A stretch of DNA of 64,000 nt from positions 13,516,001 to 13,580,000 of the forward strand of contig CP075492.1 in NCBI GenBank assembly GCA_021613535.1. Reading direction: 5' to 3'. This document shows positions 22,887 to 34,671 of the stretch, in pieces. The notes under the pieces are model-generated. The model saw only the letters and a list, made by a program, of their open reading frames with translations, did not search any database and was not told where the DNA came from. This DNA comes from Adineta vaga (taxonomy: Eukaryota > Rotifera). Made by a program: the position numbers and the translations under genes. Position 1 is the first letter of the stretch. The number at the start of each line of letters is the position of its first letter.

Positions 22887-23895
22887 TTATTTAACAGCAG
22901 CAGGTTTCTTTGTTTTCTGCTTTTTTGTTCGTTGTGATTTGTTTGCTGCAGGTGCTGGTAATGATTGACAAATCTTGACATATTTTAGTTGATTCTCGTC
23001 CTCTAATGTAGAATATGTTTCGATTAAATATTTTTGTGACGGTCTATTCGATTGATAAATGGGTATGGAATAAATGAAAATATGTTGATTGTAATAACGA
23101 AATACAATCTTATTATGTTTTGGCATTGATGAACAAGGAAAAAGAGAGTCTGCTTCTTTAGTAAAACAAAGATACACACATGAAGGTGACTCTTGTTTCT
23201 TTTCAATATTCGTTTTATTTTTAATACATGAAATGTTATTCGAGTTGATATATAAACGCCAATTATGTGTAGTCGTACATTTATATGGACCGTGAGCTTT
23301 TCGTTCATTTCGATTTGATTCTATTTTCCATTTGGCTTTGTCGCATTTTGTCTTCTTATTCGTTCTCGTGCCCGGTCACTACGCTTCTTTTGTCGATATT
23401 CAAATCGTGAACGTTTCTGCTGTCGATATAGTTGCTGAATAGATGGATAATAATGCTGATATTTTAGTTTTTGACGGATATATCTTAGTATAGGTTTTGA
23501 TTTCTTCAATTTTGTATTGAATGCATAGCATTTTCTCTGCTTAATTTTTTTCTTTTTTATTCTAGTAGTCAATCTAGAACTTGCAACAAAAGTTTGAATT
23601 GATCTTTTATTTCCTGTTGATTTCTGTTTGTTTCGGAAAGCCGTAACATCTTGATGTAAAAACAAATGAACGCGAACCATATTATCTTTGTTAGCAGTTG
23701 TAACATATAAATGTTCATCTTTAAGAATGTATGTACGTATGACAAACGGTAGTGTTTGTAGTCTTTGGCAAACGTTTAAATAGTATTTTTTCCATCGTTG
23801 AGGTTGGGATAATATAATAACGATTTACAAGTTATACCAATAGGATTATGAACTGAAATCTTTACCTTCTGTTTCTTTGACTGTCGCTTTGGCAT
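22887..23895 (-). pseudogene. Broken Lys/Arg-rich protein locus
   Basis: Three collinear minus-strand frames follow one another. The first opens MPKRQSKKQKVKISVHNPIG at 23895. The second runs through KDEHLYVTTANKDNMVRVHL and a very basic stretch with KKKKIKQRK and YRQQKRSRFEYRQKKRS, ending at 23321. The third covers HGPYKCTTTHNWRLYINS to a C-terminal tail SQRTKKQKTKKPAAVK at 22887. They look like parts of one nuclear-type basic protein, but no GT-AG intron rejoins them, so at least two frameshifts separate them (near 23800 and near 23370). No family was recognised. It may be a decayed gene, or a real gene with introns I failed to place. Confidence 0.35.
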
Positions 23896-24735
23896 AACTT
23901 TAAAGAAAAAGTGTGATGGAGAAATGAAGATGTAAATAAATATTATATAAGTTACAATATAAAAACTGCATTCATTCTTAGTTTCGAAATTCGAAGTTTT
24001 AGCAAGAAAACAAATAAATAAGAGAATGATTGTTTATTGGATAAACTGATAACCAGTTGGAATTTCAGTATGCGGGAAGAGGTCATTAGACCCCAGACAG
24101 ACAGAAAAGTGAATTATCGATAAAGAACTCGATAAAAACAAACAATTTAATATACTATAAGATGAATAACCACAATATATGCTCGAATGATACAAAATCC
24201 AAAAGTGTTACACATGCGAAGATTAATATCCAGATAAATATGAATATATGCTAATAATATCATTAGAATTGTATGACATGTTTTATCCACAGTGATAGTT
24301 AATAGATAAACAATATAGTATAAGGAGAAATGGTTTTATTCAAAGAAGTAAGATTCATCTTTTTTAATGATTATGTTAATAAGTTTGTTGTTAATGAATA
24401 TCTCATGCACAAGAATTCTTATCGAGCAAATGATACCAGTAGTTTCCTGACTATTCGTCAGAGAATAGAACTATGCACTGGAAATATAATTATTGTTTAA
24501 TCAGTGGTACATGCACCAAACGAATCAGAGATCAAATGATCGCACATAGCAATTGTTTTTCTTGATATTTGCGCATTATACTTAATTGGATGATGTGTGC
24601 GTACTTAGACAACAATGATCTTTTTAATTGTTATATTTGGAAAAGAAAGATTTACAAAGTGTATGAATTATTCAATATTTCATACAATCTCTCAACTATC
24701 TAGCATATATTGTACACGATTATTATTAAATCAAT
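23896..24735. other. Intergenic, nothing recognised
   Basis: AT-rich spacer with no coding pattern. Confidence 0.4.
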
Positions 24736-25524
24736 TTAAGAGTGAGTAGATAAGTTTCTTCGATAAGTTTCTAATTCGTGTCTTCTTCCTTGAAAATCTT
24801 TTACGATGTATTTTTCTGCTTGTTGCCGTAACCATAATCTTTCATTATGATGTTTTAAGATTTTCTTGAAAATAATAACACTCAAAACAATTCCAACAAA
24901 TATACCGATAATAGCACAAACAACAACCATAATTACAACTGCAAGAAAAACTGCATTTGGACTATCGGTATTACTTTTTGAATGATTATTTCTATTGCTA
25001 CCACCGAAGCTAGGTGTGCTAATATTACTGCCAACACAAAAGATGATAATTAAAGCAATAAAACCAATTATTGCTAACAGCAAAATAAAAGCACTTAGAT
25101 AATAAACAGCAAATCCATGAATAAATTTTGGATAAAGATTTTTGATATTCTCACTATTTTTATCCCATAATTTTAAAAGACTACCTAAACCAACGATAAT
25201 TGTTTGAATCAATAAAATAATTACTAATAAATCACGAAGAACATATAAATGATATTTAATAAGTCGTTCTCTTTCAGCTTTCGGATCACCAACAACAGTT
25301 TCAATAATATATTTAAATTGACATAAATCACAATATTTAAAAGCTTTTCCATTTGCGTTTCCTGATCGCCAATGATTCAGACAATTTCGATGCACATACG
25401 CCAAAGTACCAGTACATAAACATGGACTAATCATATCATTCGTATTTTCTGTATCTAAACATATTCGACATTGTTTAACATGATCATCAGTCGATCGTAA
25501 TTCTGACACATCAATAACCGACAT
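24736..25524 (-). CDS. MARCH-type RING-CH E3 ubiquitin ligase, membrane-bound
   Basis: Single exon, 262 residues. The N-terminal RINGv (C4HC3) finger occupies about residues 19-64: CRICLD, then SPCLCTGTLAYVHRNCLNHW and YCDLCQF. Three or so TM helices follow (LLVIILLIQTIIVG, YLSAFILLLAIIGFIALIII, AVFLAVVIMVVVCAIIGIFV), with an Asn/Ser-rich loop before the last. The soluble tail is basic (LWLRQQAEKYIVKDFQGRRH). MARCH ligases ubiquitinate membrane proteins to direct their traffic and turnover. The length and topology fit, though most animal MARCH proteins have two TMs. Confidence 0.85.
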   Translation of the reverse strand: MSVIDVSELRSTDDHVKQCRICLDTENTNDMISPCLCTGTLAYVHRNCLNHWRSGNANGKAFKYCDLCQFKYIIETVVGDPKAERERLIKYHLYVLRDLLVIILLIQTIIVGLGSLLKLWDKNSENIKNLYPKFIHGFAVYYLSAFILLLAIIGFIALIIIFCVGSNISTPSFGGSNRNNHSKSNTDSPNAVFLAVVIMVVVCAIIGIFVGIVLSVIIFKKILKHHNERLWLRQQAEKYIVKDFQGRRHELETYRRNLSTHS

Positions 25525-26124
25525 CGATTTGATTCTACTATAATATTGAAAGAAGGACAGTAGAATTCGTATATATATCTTTCACAATTCAAAAAATATT
25601 TATAAAAATAAAATTTTTGCATCATGGTTTTTTTCTCCTTCTCTTTTCTGTAATGCCGTGCAATGCATCATAATTGGCATTATTGAGAAGAAAGAGAAAA
25701 AGAACATGATTCTTTCTTACGACTCACGTATGAGTAACTGATGAAGTGCTGCAAGCACACTTTTTTCTTCAATATGACGTGTGTACGATTGAGAGTTTAA
25801 TGCATTCACACATTTTGAATTTTATACATGGAAAGAACAAAAACACTCTTTTGCGTTTCAACGCGTCTGCTTTTAACCGACAGATTATTAAATGAATATA
25901 CATATGTTTGTTCTGAATTAGGCATTGATTTATAAAATTTCATAGATAAAATAATGTACTCACACATAATATGTATCCGATAAGCTGAATTTAACGAAAC
26001 GCAAAATGGTATATCAAACTTTTGCAATTAAAAGTAGAGTGAATTCGAACGAAGATGATTGTCATCATTACTACATCAATAAATACAAGTAGAAGAAAAG
26101 TTAATTTTTATTTCGTCAATTAGT
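25525..26124. other. Divergent spacer, nothing else recognised
   Basis: Spacer between the MARCH-type gene (minus) and the small zinc gene (plus). AT-rich, with pyrimidine tracts and no confident element. Confidence 0.4.
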
Positions 26125-26679
26125 ATGAGTTGTACTTCTGATACTATTAGACCAGCAATGACGAGTATTCGGTCAAGTAATTATTTGATAGTAATGATTA
26201 GCGATTAAAGGTCATGCATTAAATCTTCAAGATAAAAAGCAGTTCGATGAGAAAGTTAATCTTAACGAGAATAATTCAATGCTTAACTATGTTTTACAAC
26301 GGATGAAAGGTGGCTCGAAAGTTGTTGATATCGATACTCAACGTGCAGCAATCTTAGTCGATTTACCAAGTAAGTTAGATAAAATACCAATAAATGGTGA
26401 AAAAAAGAATGTTTCATAGCAATATTTGTTCAATGTGAGTATAAATTCAAATGTTTAGTCTGTTCAAAAATATTAAATTATCAAGAATTTTTTGTTAAAT
26501 GATCATTTTTATAAGAATTTCTTCTAATTTATATCTATTTAGCATATCAATTAGTACCAAGTGGTCATAATAAGAATTTAAAAATTCCCAATCGTCCAGT
26601 TTGTCGAAAATATAAAGTATGTGGTGCAAAAGATGATCGATGTAGATTTCATACATGCCCATCATGTGGACAGACATAA
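26125..26679 (+). CDS. Small zinc-knuckle protein of unknown function
   Basis: Three proposed exons (26125-26176, 26211-26369, 26543-26679) join in phase to about 115 residues. The N-terminal part is helical (KKQFDEKVNLNENNS, MLNYVLQRMKGGSKVVDID). The C-terminus is a Cys/His cluster, CRKYKVCGAKDDRCRFHTCP followed by SCGQT, which should bind one or two zinc ions. The first intron would be only 34 bp, much shorter than the 50-60 bp usual here, so either this locus has a minimal intron or exon 1 is wrong. The second intron is 173 bp. No family recognised. Confidence 0.55.
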
Positions 26680-26925
26680 TCAAACAAGATTATACAAATT
26701 TTCCAAGAATTGATCAAAAAGAATAGAAATATTCGAAATATTTTTTCTTTATGTCAATATAATATATCAGCGAATCCAGCTTGTTGACTCCTGTGATTCT
26801 TCTCTACACACAATAAAAATAAAAACAAACAACAATCACATATATTTAAGGATAAATCTCATTTTTTTTATTTCAATAAAGAATCGATTTTTTCAACAAG
26901 ATTTATAAATTCAAATTAGCAGTTT

Positions 26926-29900
26926 TTAATCTTCGATCATTTTATCTTCACAATCTTTTATTTTGTCAATTACTTCTTTCCAATAATCATCTGCAATACT
27001 ATTTTCTCGTAACATATTATCACGTTCTTCGAATTTATTTTGTGTTGATTCAGTTAAATTCCATCTTTCATCTGATGTATTCGATAGTTGTTGTTTGAAT
27101 AGGTCAAGTTTTGTCTCATCAGTTGATTCTATAAGACAAAAAGAAAAGAAAAGAAAAGAAAAGATTTCAAGCATCACATTCGTACCATTAACATATATCT
27201 GTTCTAATAATTGCCCTTCTGTATTGGATAATGGTATTTTACTACTTCGACGTAAAATTGTAAAACTAAATGCAGCTCCTTTGTTTGAATAGTTCATAAA
27301 ATGAATTGATTTGCCTTTATTTTTCATACGACAGAAATCATGTAGATTAACTGAATATTCATTTCGATCTTTGACAATATCTGGAGTTCCAGCATACATA
27401 TCGAAAGCTAAAGCAACGAATTGTTTTTCATAACATTTTAAAGGACGATCTAATAGAATTGTTTGAACACCTCGTTGACCTTGATAAATATGATTTGTTG
27501 GAAGTATGTATTCATCAACTACAAGAAATTTATTTGGATTATCTTTTTCATTTGCTAAAAGATAAAGAATAATCGAAGGATTGGATATTCGAGGAGGTGA
27601 ATGAAAATTAATTGTCACAGAATTGATAAAACCTTTTCGAAGAATACGATCAACACCATTGAAAACAACCATATTAAATAGATTTGAATCAATCTTCATG
27701 ATTTCATTATCATCATGAATACCATAAGTCGTTTCTAGAAGAAAAGAATTATCGTACTCATTCTTTGAAAGAAAAGATGGTCTTACTTAAAGTTTTCGGA
27801 AGATATCTTCTGATTAAAGTATACAATGGATAAGCAATATAAATAAAGACATTCAATGGTGGTGGTAAGAATGTTTTTTTATTATATTCTGTAACCAAAC
27901 GAAAACGATGATATGCCCAAGATTCATGTGCACTATCATGAACTTTTTGAATTGTTACACTAAATATCGAAGTATATTCTTTCATACCTTGCAATGAATT
28001 CGTATGACAAAAACTTACTTGAAAAGTGCAACTAATACATTAAGAAGTAAAAAACTTGCAACTGAAACGAAGAAGATCGTTAATAACAATGCTACGACTC
28101 CATATGCATCATCATCAACTAAAAACAACTATAGATGTAAACGATACGAGCATGTTCATTCAAATCTTACTTCCAACTTTTTCATTATTGAAATAATATG
28201 ACGTTTCTAACGTAATCTCTCCATATACTTTCCAAACACTCCAATCAAGAATATTTCTTATAATTCTCCAATTCCATAAATTCGAACCATTATTTAATAG
28301 ATCAAAATCGTCGGATGATTGCTGATGATCACTTTTACGTTTCCAATAAACTTGATGTTTTGTTGTAATCAATGCGAATGATGTAACTGAATAAGCAACC
28401 AAGAATACCATGATAAAATAGATGAAAAATAGTAGATCTTTCATCTAAATCTATCCAAATACAGACAATAAATATTGATAAATGAACACTTACAGTATTA
28501 AATATCATTAATAATTTCGGTCCAAGTCGTTCAAATGCAAAGAATACATGTAAAAGACGGATATACCACAGAAATAGATCAATACACATAGTTATTCTAA
28601 ACGAATGAAAAATTTTTTTTTTCTATCGTGAAATTTCCTACGAGATTACTTTGAAATCATAAAAGCTTGTTCTGTAGCAATAAATCTTGTTATAAATGCT
28701 ACAAGATAAATCAAACTCGCAACTAAATCCATAATATTCCATTTATCCTGTAGAAAATAATCTCGAACAATATGTCGACTTCCATTTTTCTGCTGTTCTT
28801 TCCAATGATGCACAAACTAAAAAGAAACATGAAGTGCAAGAAAATACATTTCAAAATTATTTACTTCATTTCCTTCCTCAAAAATTAAACTCCAAATAAG
28901 AATATGGAGAAAGATTTCTGCTGTTGGAATTGCCAAATTTTTATAACCACTACGTTGACCACCATTGTTATTGATGGGAAAATAATCAACTAGTAACACA
29001 TAACTGAATAAGGTAAGGAATAAGATATAAAATACCTGAAAGAAAAAAAGGACTACAATAAGATTATGTATTGATAAGATTAGTTACGATGTTATAGAAA
29101 AATCGAACGATTGCTCGACCACGATAGAATTCTTTGAATCTATAGATAATTCTTGCACTCCATCCAATCACATGACGTTTTTTTTCCCATGTACTGCAAT
29201 ACAAACAAGTAATATACATATATATCTAAGAAAATCATTTTAATTTACTTCAATTGTCTTTGATCTGATATAATGAATTTCGATAGAGCTTGGATAGGAA
29301 TTAAAATTGGTACAAAACACATAATAAAAATCTAAAAAGCAAGTAACAAATTTTGTATTCAATATGAAAACTTACTAAAGAACTAATCCAAAAGATTCGT
29401 TGATCATATTCATTCAAATAACCATACCATTGTTGATCAAGATATCGTTGAACAGTTTTTGTTGTTAAGAACGTTCGACTATTGATCTCTTGAGCAATTT
29501 GTAATGGATCTTTATTGAAATAGATTGGTGATTTTTTCGTTAAAATATTCAAAGCAAATTGTTCATTTTCAGCAAAACACATATCAATAATCATCGATGC
29601 ATGAGTTTCAAATTCTCTACAAGAAGATTTATTTTCTTTCTCAATTCGAAATCAAATTCACATACTTTTGTTTAGCAAAAAAATTAATTCGTTCTTCATG
29701 TTTAATTGTTAGTTGTGCTGCTTGATGATAAACTTTGCTTGCCAATAAAGCAGCTATAGTTGTATTCTATATAGTATAGATGTAAAATTGGATTTTCGAT
29801 GAATATCGATACTTACCGAAGATCTCGAACAGAGATATGTAACCATTTTATGATGTTTGAAAAACAATGACCAAAGGAATAGATCTCGGAAAAATGCTAT

Positions 29901-32888
29901 GAGAAATTGAAGAGAATAGAAACAAAAATGAATGTGTCTATTTACTTGGAACTGGATCAATGGTGAAACTAATGGCTACACCTAATTGACTGTTAACTTT
30001 AAATTGTATGGGTTGTTTTGCAGCAGTAGGTGATCGATTGATAATTTGATTAAGATTGATTGAATGTTGATTTCTTTGTGGTATAGCACATGGAAAACCG
30101 GTTTGAGGTGTAAATCCAATCGCAATATATTGTCCACTAGTCACAAATATTTGTTTTTCTATTGTTTTATATTGATGAATATCTGAGAATATAGTTGGTA
30201 CTAATCGTAGTTGACATTTATGAACGATTAAAAATGAATTGAGATCATCGGTTGGTGATATTAAATAACAAACAAGTGATCTGTTTGAAAGTAAAAGCTT
30301 TGTACTATCAAAACGAATTGAAATAGTATTTAGAAACCCATTGATTTGAATCATATCAATAGCATTAAAAACACAAACTGCATGTTCGAAATGACTTTCA
30401 AGATTTGTTGAGAGATTTTCATCATCAAGAAGACCATATTTTACAGCTAAATTAGAATTAAACTTAAAGAATTCGTTTACTAAATCAATCTTACTTGAAC
30501 TATCTCCCTTAAATGAAGAAAAAAAATAAAACAATATAGTTGATATTACTCTATTTTCAATCAACCGAAAAAAAAACAAGTTTTACCCAATTGAGTGAAA
30601 CATCTTGTGTAACATTCAAATAATCTTCATAAAAATATGTCTTATCAAATCTACTCCAATTAAATGATTCTTCTCTTCGATGCATATTTTCTAATATATG
30701 TTGAGAATAAGGTAATACATCTGTTTCCTAATCATAGATTCGAAAAAATCAATCATTTAAATAAAAATATCCTTTCGTTTGCTTACATCTTGATAAAGTT
30801 TTTCCAATAGATTCAATCGTGGTAATCTATCGAATGAAGCACCATATTCAATCAATAGATCAGCACAACGAATATTATTCATACGAATTGAATCACGTAA
30901 TGCTTGATCAAGTTCTAGATCCTAATTTTTGCCGAAAGATACAAATGATCATTATATTGAAGCATAATTACTTACTGTCCATTGAAAAATTGTTTTATCT
31001 GTAAGAATATTTCGTTGAATTCGATCGAATTTATTCCAAGCCATTGCTAATTTCAGTTCTGTAATTCGTTGTTTTCCTTCATTTTGAATTAATTTTGCTG
31101 CTAGAAGAAGATGAATCATTAATATCAAAACAGAGGAAGAAAAAACAACAACCAGATTACCATTGAAAAGAGCATGTAAAATTGCGTCATCTAATTTTTG
31201 TTCACCTTCTTCAGTGTAAAATTGAAAGATTAAAATAAGAAAATAACCTTCACGAGAAGTTAATTGTTGAATAAATTGTTCTAAATTTGTATGATTCAGA
31301 ACGGGATGATGTCTTGATGTTGAACGTAGTCGATTTGCACTAAAATATCAATGAAAATTTTCATTGTTTATTTGTATCTATTTAGTTTATCTCGATTTAC
31401 AAAGGTTCAAATTTTGATGAAGCTCGATTATATATTTCTAATGAACGTTGTTCACCATATTTAGTCGATTGATTTCCATATAAATATCGATATTCTCGTG
31501 CAATTTCATCTGCTGCACGACCAGTACCCTATTTAAATTAAAAACAAATCTCATTCAAGTAGATGTAAGTTCAATTTTACTTCAATAACAATGACAGGTG
31601 TTCCTTGTTGTAATGTATAACAAACGGTAAGAACTGACGAAGCTCCACCATTTGCTAATATTTGAACGATTGGAATATCATAAACTTAAATAATCGATTA
31701 AAAAAGAAAAAGAAAAAATGAACTTATTTTATGACATTGATTTACTTTCACTGATAGTATGTTCAATTTCAGTACGTGGTTTTATTGTTAAATCTGCTCG
31801 ACAATTAACACTTGTAGAAAATTCAGTTGGAATTGATTCGACATTTTCACCGAGCATATCATCGAGAAGAATAAAATGTGTGTGATTAGGATCAAGTGGA
31901 CAACTGTTTTCGTTTGATGACGGTGTTCGAATACGATAAACTTTTGGTGTTTGTTCAATTTGTATATTTTGCCATAGGGTTGTTTTCGATTGGAAATTTC
32001 GAGGTATATGAGTAAGAGTTGATGTGATACATTCAAAATTTGTATTATCAGAAGATAAAACATGTTCAAAAGATTTTAAACTAGTTGTCGGATGTACTGA
32101 AATAATGCTTGGTTCCGATAATTGCTTAGCGAGATATTGATGATCTTAATGAAAGGACTTCAAACAAACTCTATTCGATTGAATAAAATAACATCCTACC
32201 TGTTGTGTAGTACCAACTTCCAATACCAATACATTGCACTTTTGAAGGCGTTTTTGTATTTTTATATCGACGTTTATCAACAGCATCGCCAACTTCTTTC
32301 ATTACACCAGCATATGTTCCACCAGTAATAATCCATGCATCTGAAATTGCATGAAAAAGAATTAAGTGATATAAACTGTATATTTTTTTACCTGTTGTCA
32401 CAGCAGCAGCAATAAGGCCACGTTGAAATGCATTTCGTGCTCGTGGTGTTGATAATTTAAATAGATGTGCACCACCTGTGACAGAAATAATCAATTGTGG
32501 TGATGGTAATTTCCAACCATAACGCATTAGATTAACAACTGATTCGGCAAGTTTTTTGCTTCGTAGATGATTTTCATTAAATTCAGTAGTTGTTAAATGA
32601 TCATTTGAATCAATTCTTTCATAAAATTCTAATGAATCCAACTTTCGAAACAATGAAGAAAACGTTGCTTTAGAATCATTGATCATCGGTGTAAATGGTA
32701 CACGAATATACTAAATGTAGAAGAAATATATAACGATCAGTTAAATAACTCGTTAATGTACTTTTGAACGACGATCATTTTCAGCAAATAAAATATCACC
32801 AAAATCTTTGATTCTAAATGAAATTAAAGCTCAATCTTTTACAATGCTCAAAAAAAACCTACGGTAAATCCATATTTTCTGTATTCAT
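26926..32888 (-). CDS. TRPM-like cation channel with two extra beta-rich domains
   Basis: A multi-exon gene (about 25 exons, introns about 45-80 bp) starting MNTENMDLP, 2-exon leader, about 1,600 residues. The TRPM SLOG/LSDAT region is clear: SPQLIISVTGGAHLFKL, AWIITGGTYAGVMKEVGDAV, PIVQILANGGASSVLTV, VIVIEGTGRAADEIA. MHR helical repeats follow, including FRDLFLWSLFF and CFAENEQFALNILTKK. Six TM helices lie at about 28000-29100, with a pore segment WSVWKVYGEITLE and an S6 VALLLTIFFVSVASFLLLNV leading to the TRP helix (VHDSAHESWAYHRFRLVTEY). The same unnamed domain occurs twice, inserted before FRDLFLW and again at the C-terminus where TRPM2 has a Nudix or TRPM6/7 a kinase. The tail is an acidic coiled-coil-like stretch ending DCEDKMIED. 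Likely a Ca2+-permeable channel; its gating ligand is unknown. Confidence 0.8.
27136..27165. repeat. (AAAAG)n microsatellite in TRPM-like gene intron
   Basis: About five AAAAG units sit in the last intron of the TRPM-like gene, forming a pyrimidine-rich tract near the acceptor on the coding strand. Confidence 0.7.
27256..27735 (-). other. TRPM-like gene: C-terminal copy of unnamed beta-rich domain
   Basis: The encoded segment starts TYGIHDDNE, then VVFNGVDRILRKGFINSVTI, and ends KGAAFSFTI, about 155-160 residues of alternating hydrophobic strands. It aligns by eye with the copy at 29959-30438: YGxxDDxE, VFNxxDxIxxxGFxN, IxF, FLxV, the A-x-x-F-x-x-x-x-G-x-P stretch, SxNL, IxF and a final G-x-A-x-SFTI. 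It lies after the TRP helix, in the position of the effector domain of other TRPM channels. Confidence 0.7.
29959..30438 (-). other. TRPM-like gene: internal copy of unnamed beta-rich domain
   Basis: The segment begins YGLLDDENLS, contains VFNAIDMIQINGFLNTISIR and GQYIAIGFTPQTGFP, and ends LGVAISFTI. It is inserted between the SLOG/MHR1-2 region and the later MHR segment (FRDLFLWSL). The strand pattern suggests a jelly-roll or beta-sandwich fold, perhaps ligand-binding. This is inference from alternation of hydrophobic residues only. Confidence 0.7.
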
Positions 32889-33350
32889 TATTATCAATGA
32901 AACTTCTACACTTATGGTCTGTATTGTCAAACTTCAACGAATGCAAAGAATTTGTTGAAATCATTTCTTGCAAAATATAATATTGAATCTAGATATCAAC
33001 ATCTTTCCGTTTTGTTCAGAGAGAAGTTTTTATGAATAATCGTTCTTTGGTGAGATGCGGAAGTCAAACAGATGAAGAAAAAATAATCTCTAACATGTAT
33101 ATCTTTCCACGGAAACGTCGCATTTCCTCACACAAGAAAGAACTATGTACTTTTATTTTATAAAATGATGATCGAGATCATACATGTATTCTGGTTCAGA
33201 GTGAAGATCATATATCTACCTTCCCACTCTTATCAATACCTAATTAAATTACTTCATTAACAAAACATGTATACTTTTATACGTTTTTATTTGTTAGATG
33301 ACAAAGTTAACATGTATCAATCAAAAAAAAAGATAAGCACGAATGTATCT
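32889..33350. other. Spacer upstream of TRPM-like gene
   Basis: AT-rich; holds the presumed promoter of the TRPM-like gene and the 3' flank of the EF-hand gene. No named element. Confidence 0.4.
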
Positions 33351-33864
33351 TCATTTATGAAGTGCTTTTCTAATATTATTCAGAAATTCTTCTAATGATA
33401 GTTGTCCATCACCATTATCATCAAACATGTGACACATTTGTTGAAATGAAATACCCCATATACGTTCACCAGCTAACGTAATACCACGTTGTGCTTCTTG
33501 ATGTGATATAAATCCATCTTTATTTCTATCGACTTCATTGAATGCTTCTGTTAATTCAGCAATAACAAGAGGATTATCAAATGTACCCGTTTCTGCATGC
33601 ATAAATTCTTTAAAATGATCAAATGTAATCCATCCTGTATTACCACTTAATTGTCTAATATAAGTATCGATAGCTGCACTACGAAAACCTTGAAGAGATT
33701 CACTATCAAATACTAAACGTCGAAAATCTTCTGTTGAGATTCTTCCCGTTTTTTCTAGAAATAAAGAGATCAAATAGTTTATTTTAATCATAATTTAACT
33801 AACTTGTATCGATATTATTGAATTCTCGTTGAAGGTATTTGTCGTCTAAAGGGTACTTTGCCAT
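33351..33864 (-). CDS. EF-hand calcium-binding protein
   Basis: Exon 1 (33804-33864) and exon 2 (33351-33754) join in phase across a 49-bp intron, giving about 154 residues starting MAKYPLDDKYLQREFNNID. Two canonical EF-hand loops are seen: DRNKDGFISHQE and DDNGDGQLSLEE, each with acidic residues at loop positions 1, 3, 5 and 12. The N-terminal half has two degenerate hands (around NNIDTKKTGRISTEDF and LSGNTGWITFDHF). The four-hand layout is calmodulin- or calcineurin-B-like in length, but it is not calmodulin itself. It is likely a Ca2+ sensor or buffer in the cytosol. Confidence 0.85.
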
Positions 33865-34671
33865 TCGTGCTTATCTAGCTCTCAATAAAACGTTTGAAAA
33901 AAAAAGCTCGTACAACAAAAAAGAAGAAAAATCCAAAAGAAAACAGAACGAAAAAATCCAACATTATACGCATTCATATATGTTAAAAATACACGTCAAT
34001 AAAGTATGAAAAACAAAAAGAAAGGTATACATATTACTCACGGTTACCTTCGCTTTCAACGATTTCAACATTGACGAAAAGAAAAAGATGTCGATATAAA
34101 TCTCAATATTAAAAAAAATATAGATTATAGAAAGATTCATCCAATAATTAGAGAACATAATTTTACGACAAAATGTTATTTAAGAAATAAAATGATTGAG
34201 TGATAAAACCATCTCGATGGTAAGAATGGCAAGGTTGATACATCTTCTTCACCCACAGCGCCATTGTTCTTTATAAGAGTCATACAAATATTTAACTCTT
34301 ACATCAAACTATCATATTCGTGGATATAATATAATTACAATAATCAATTGTTCTATTGATTTTTGGGGGACATTTTATATATTATTGTTATTCAATGAGA
34401 AATGGTCGTCTTTGTGTATTTATGAAACTAATTATAATAGATTTCAGTTGAGCTGAAACATCATCTCAATACATGTTCATTCATCAACAACTTTCAAACT
34501 GATGACGATACAATTATCGTGTCTGTTCGCTATGCATTCGATTACCAGGTCGACAACATATTTTAAGTAGCTGAAAAAACATTTATTTTTTGAAAATTAA
34601 AACGTGGAAAGAAAACAAATATGAGTCAAGCGCTTTTTGTGCGATATCAAATATTCAGAACTAGAAGCAAA
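33865..34671. other. Intergenic, nothing recognised
   Basis: About 0.8 kb of AT-rich spacer between the EF-hand gene and the sterol-isomerase-like gene. No coding pattern. Confidence 0.45.

Noticed and set aside
28004-28201. Plus-strand frame of 65 codons
   Set aside because: It is antisense to the S6 exon of the TRPM-like gene.
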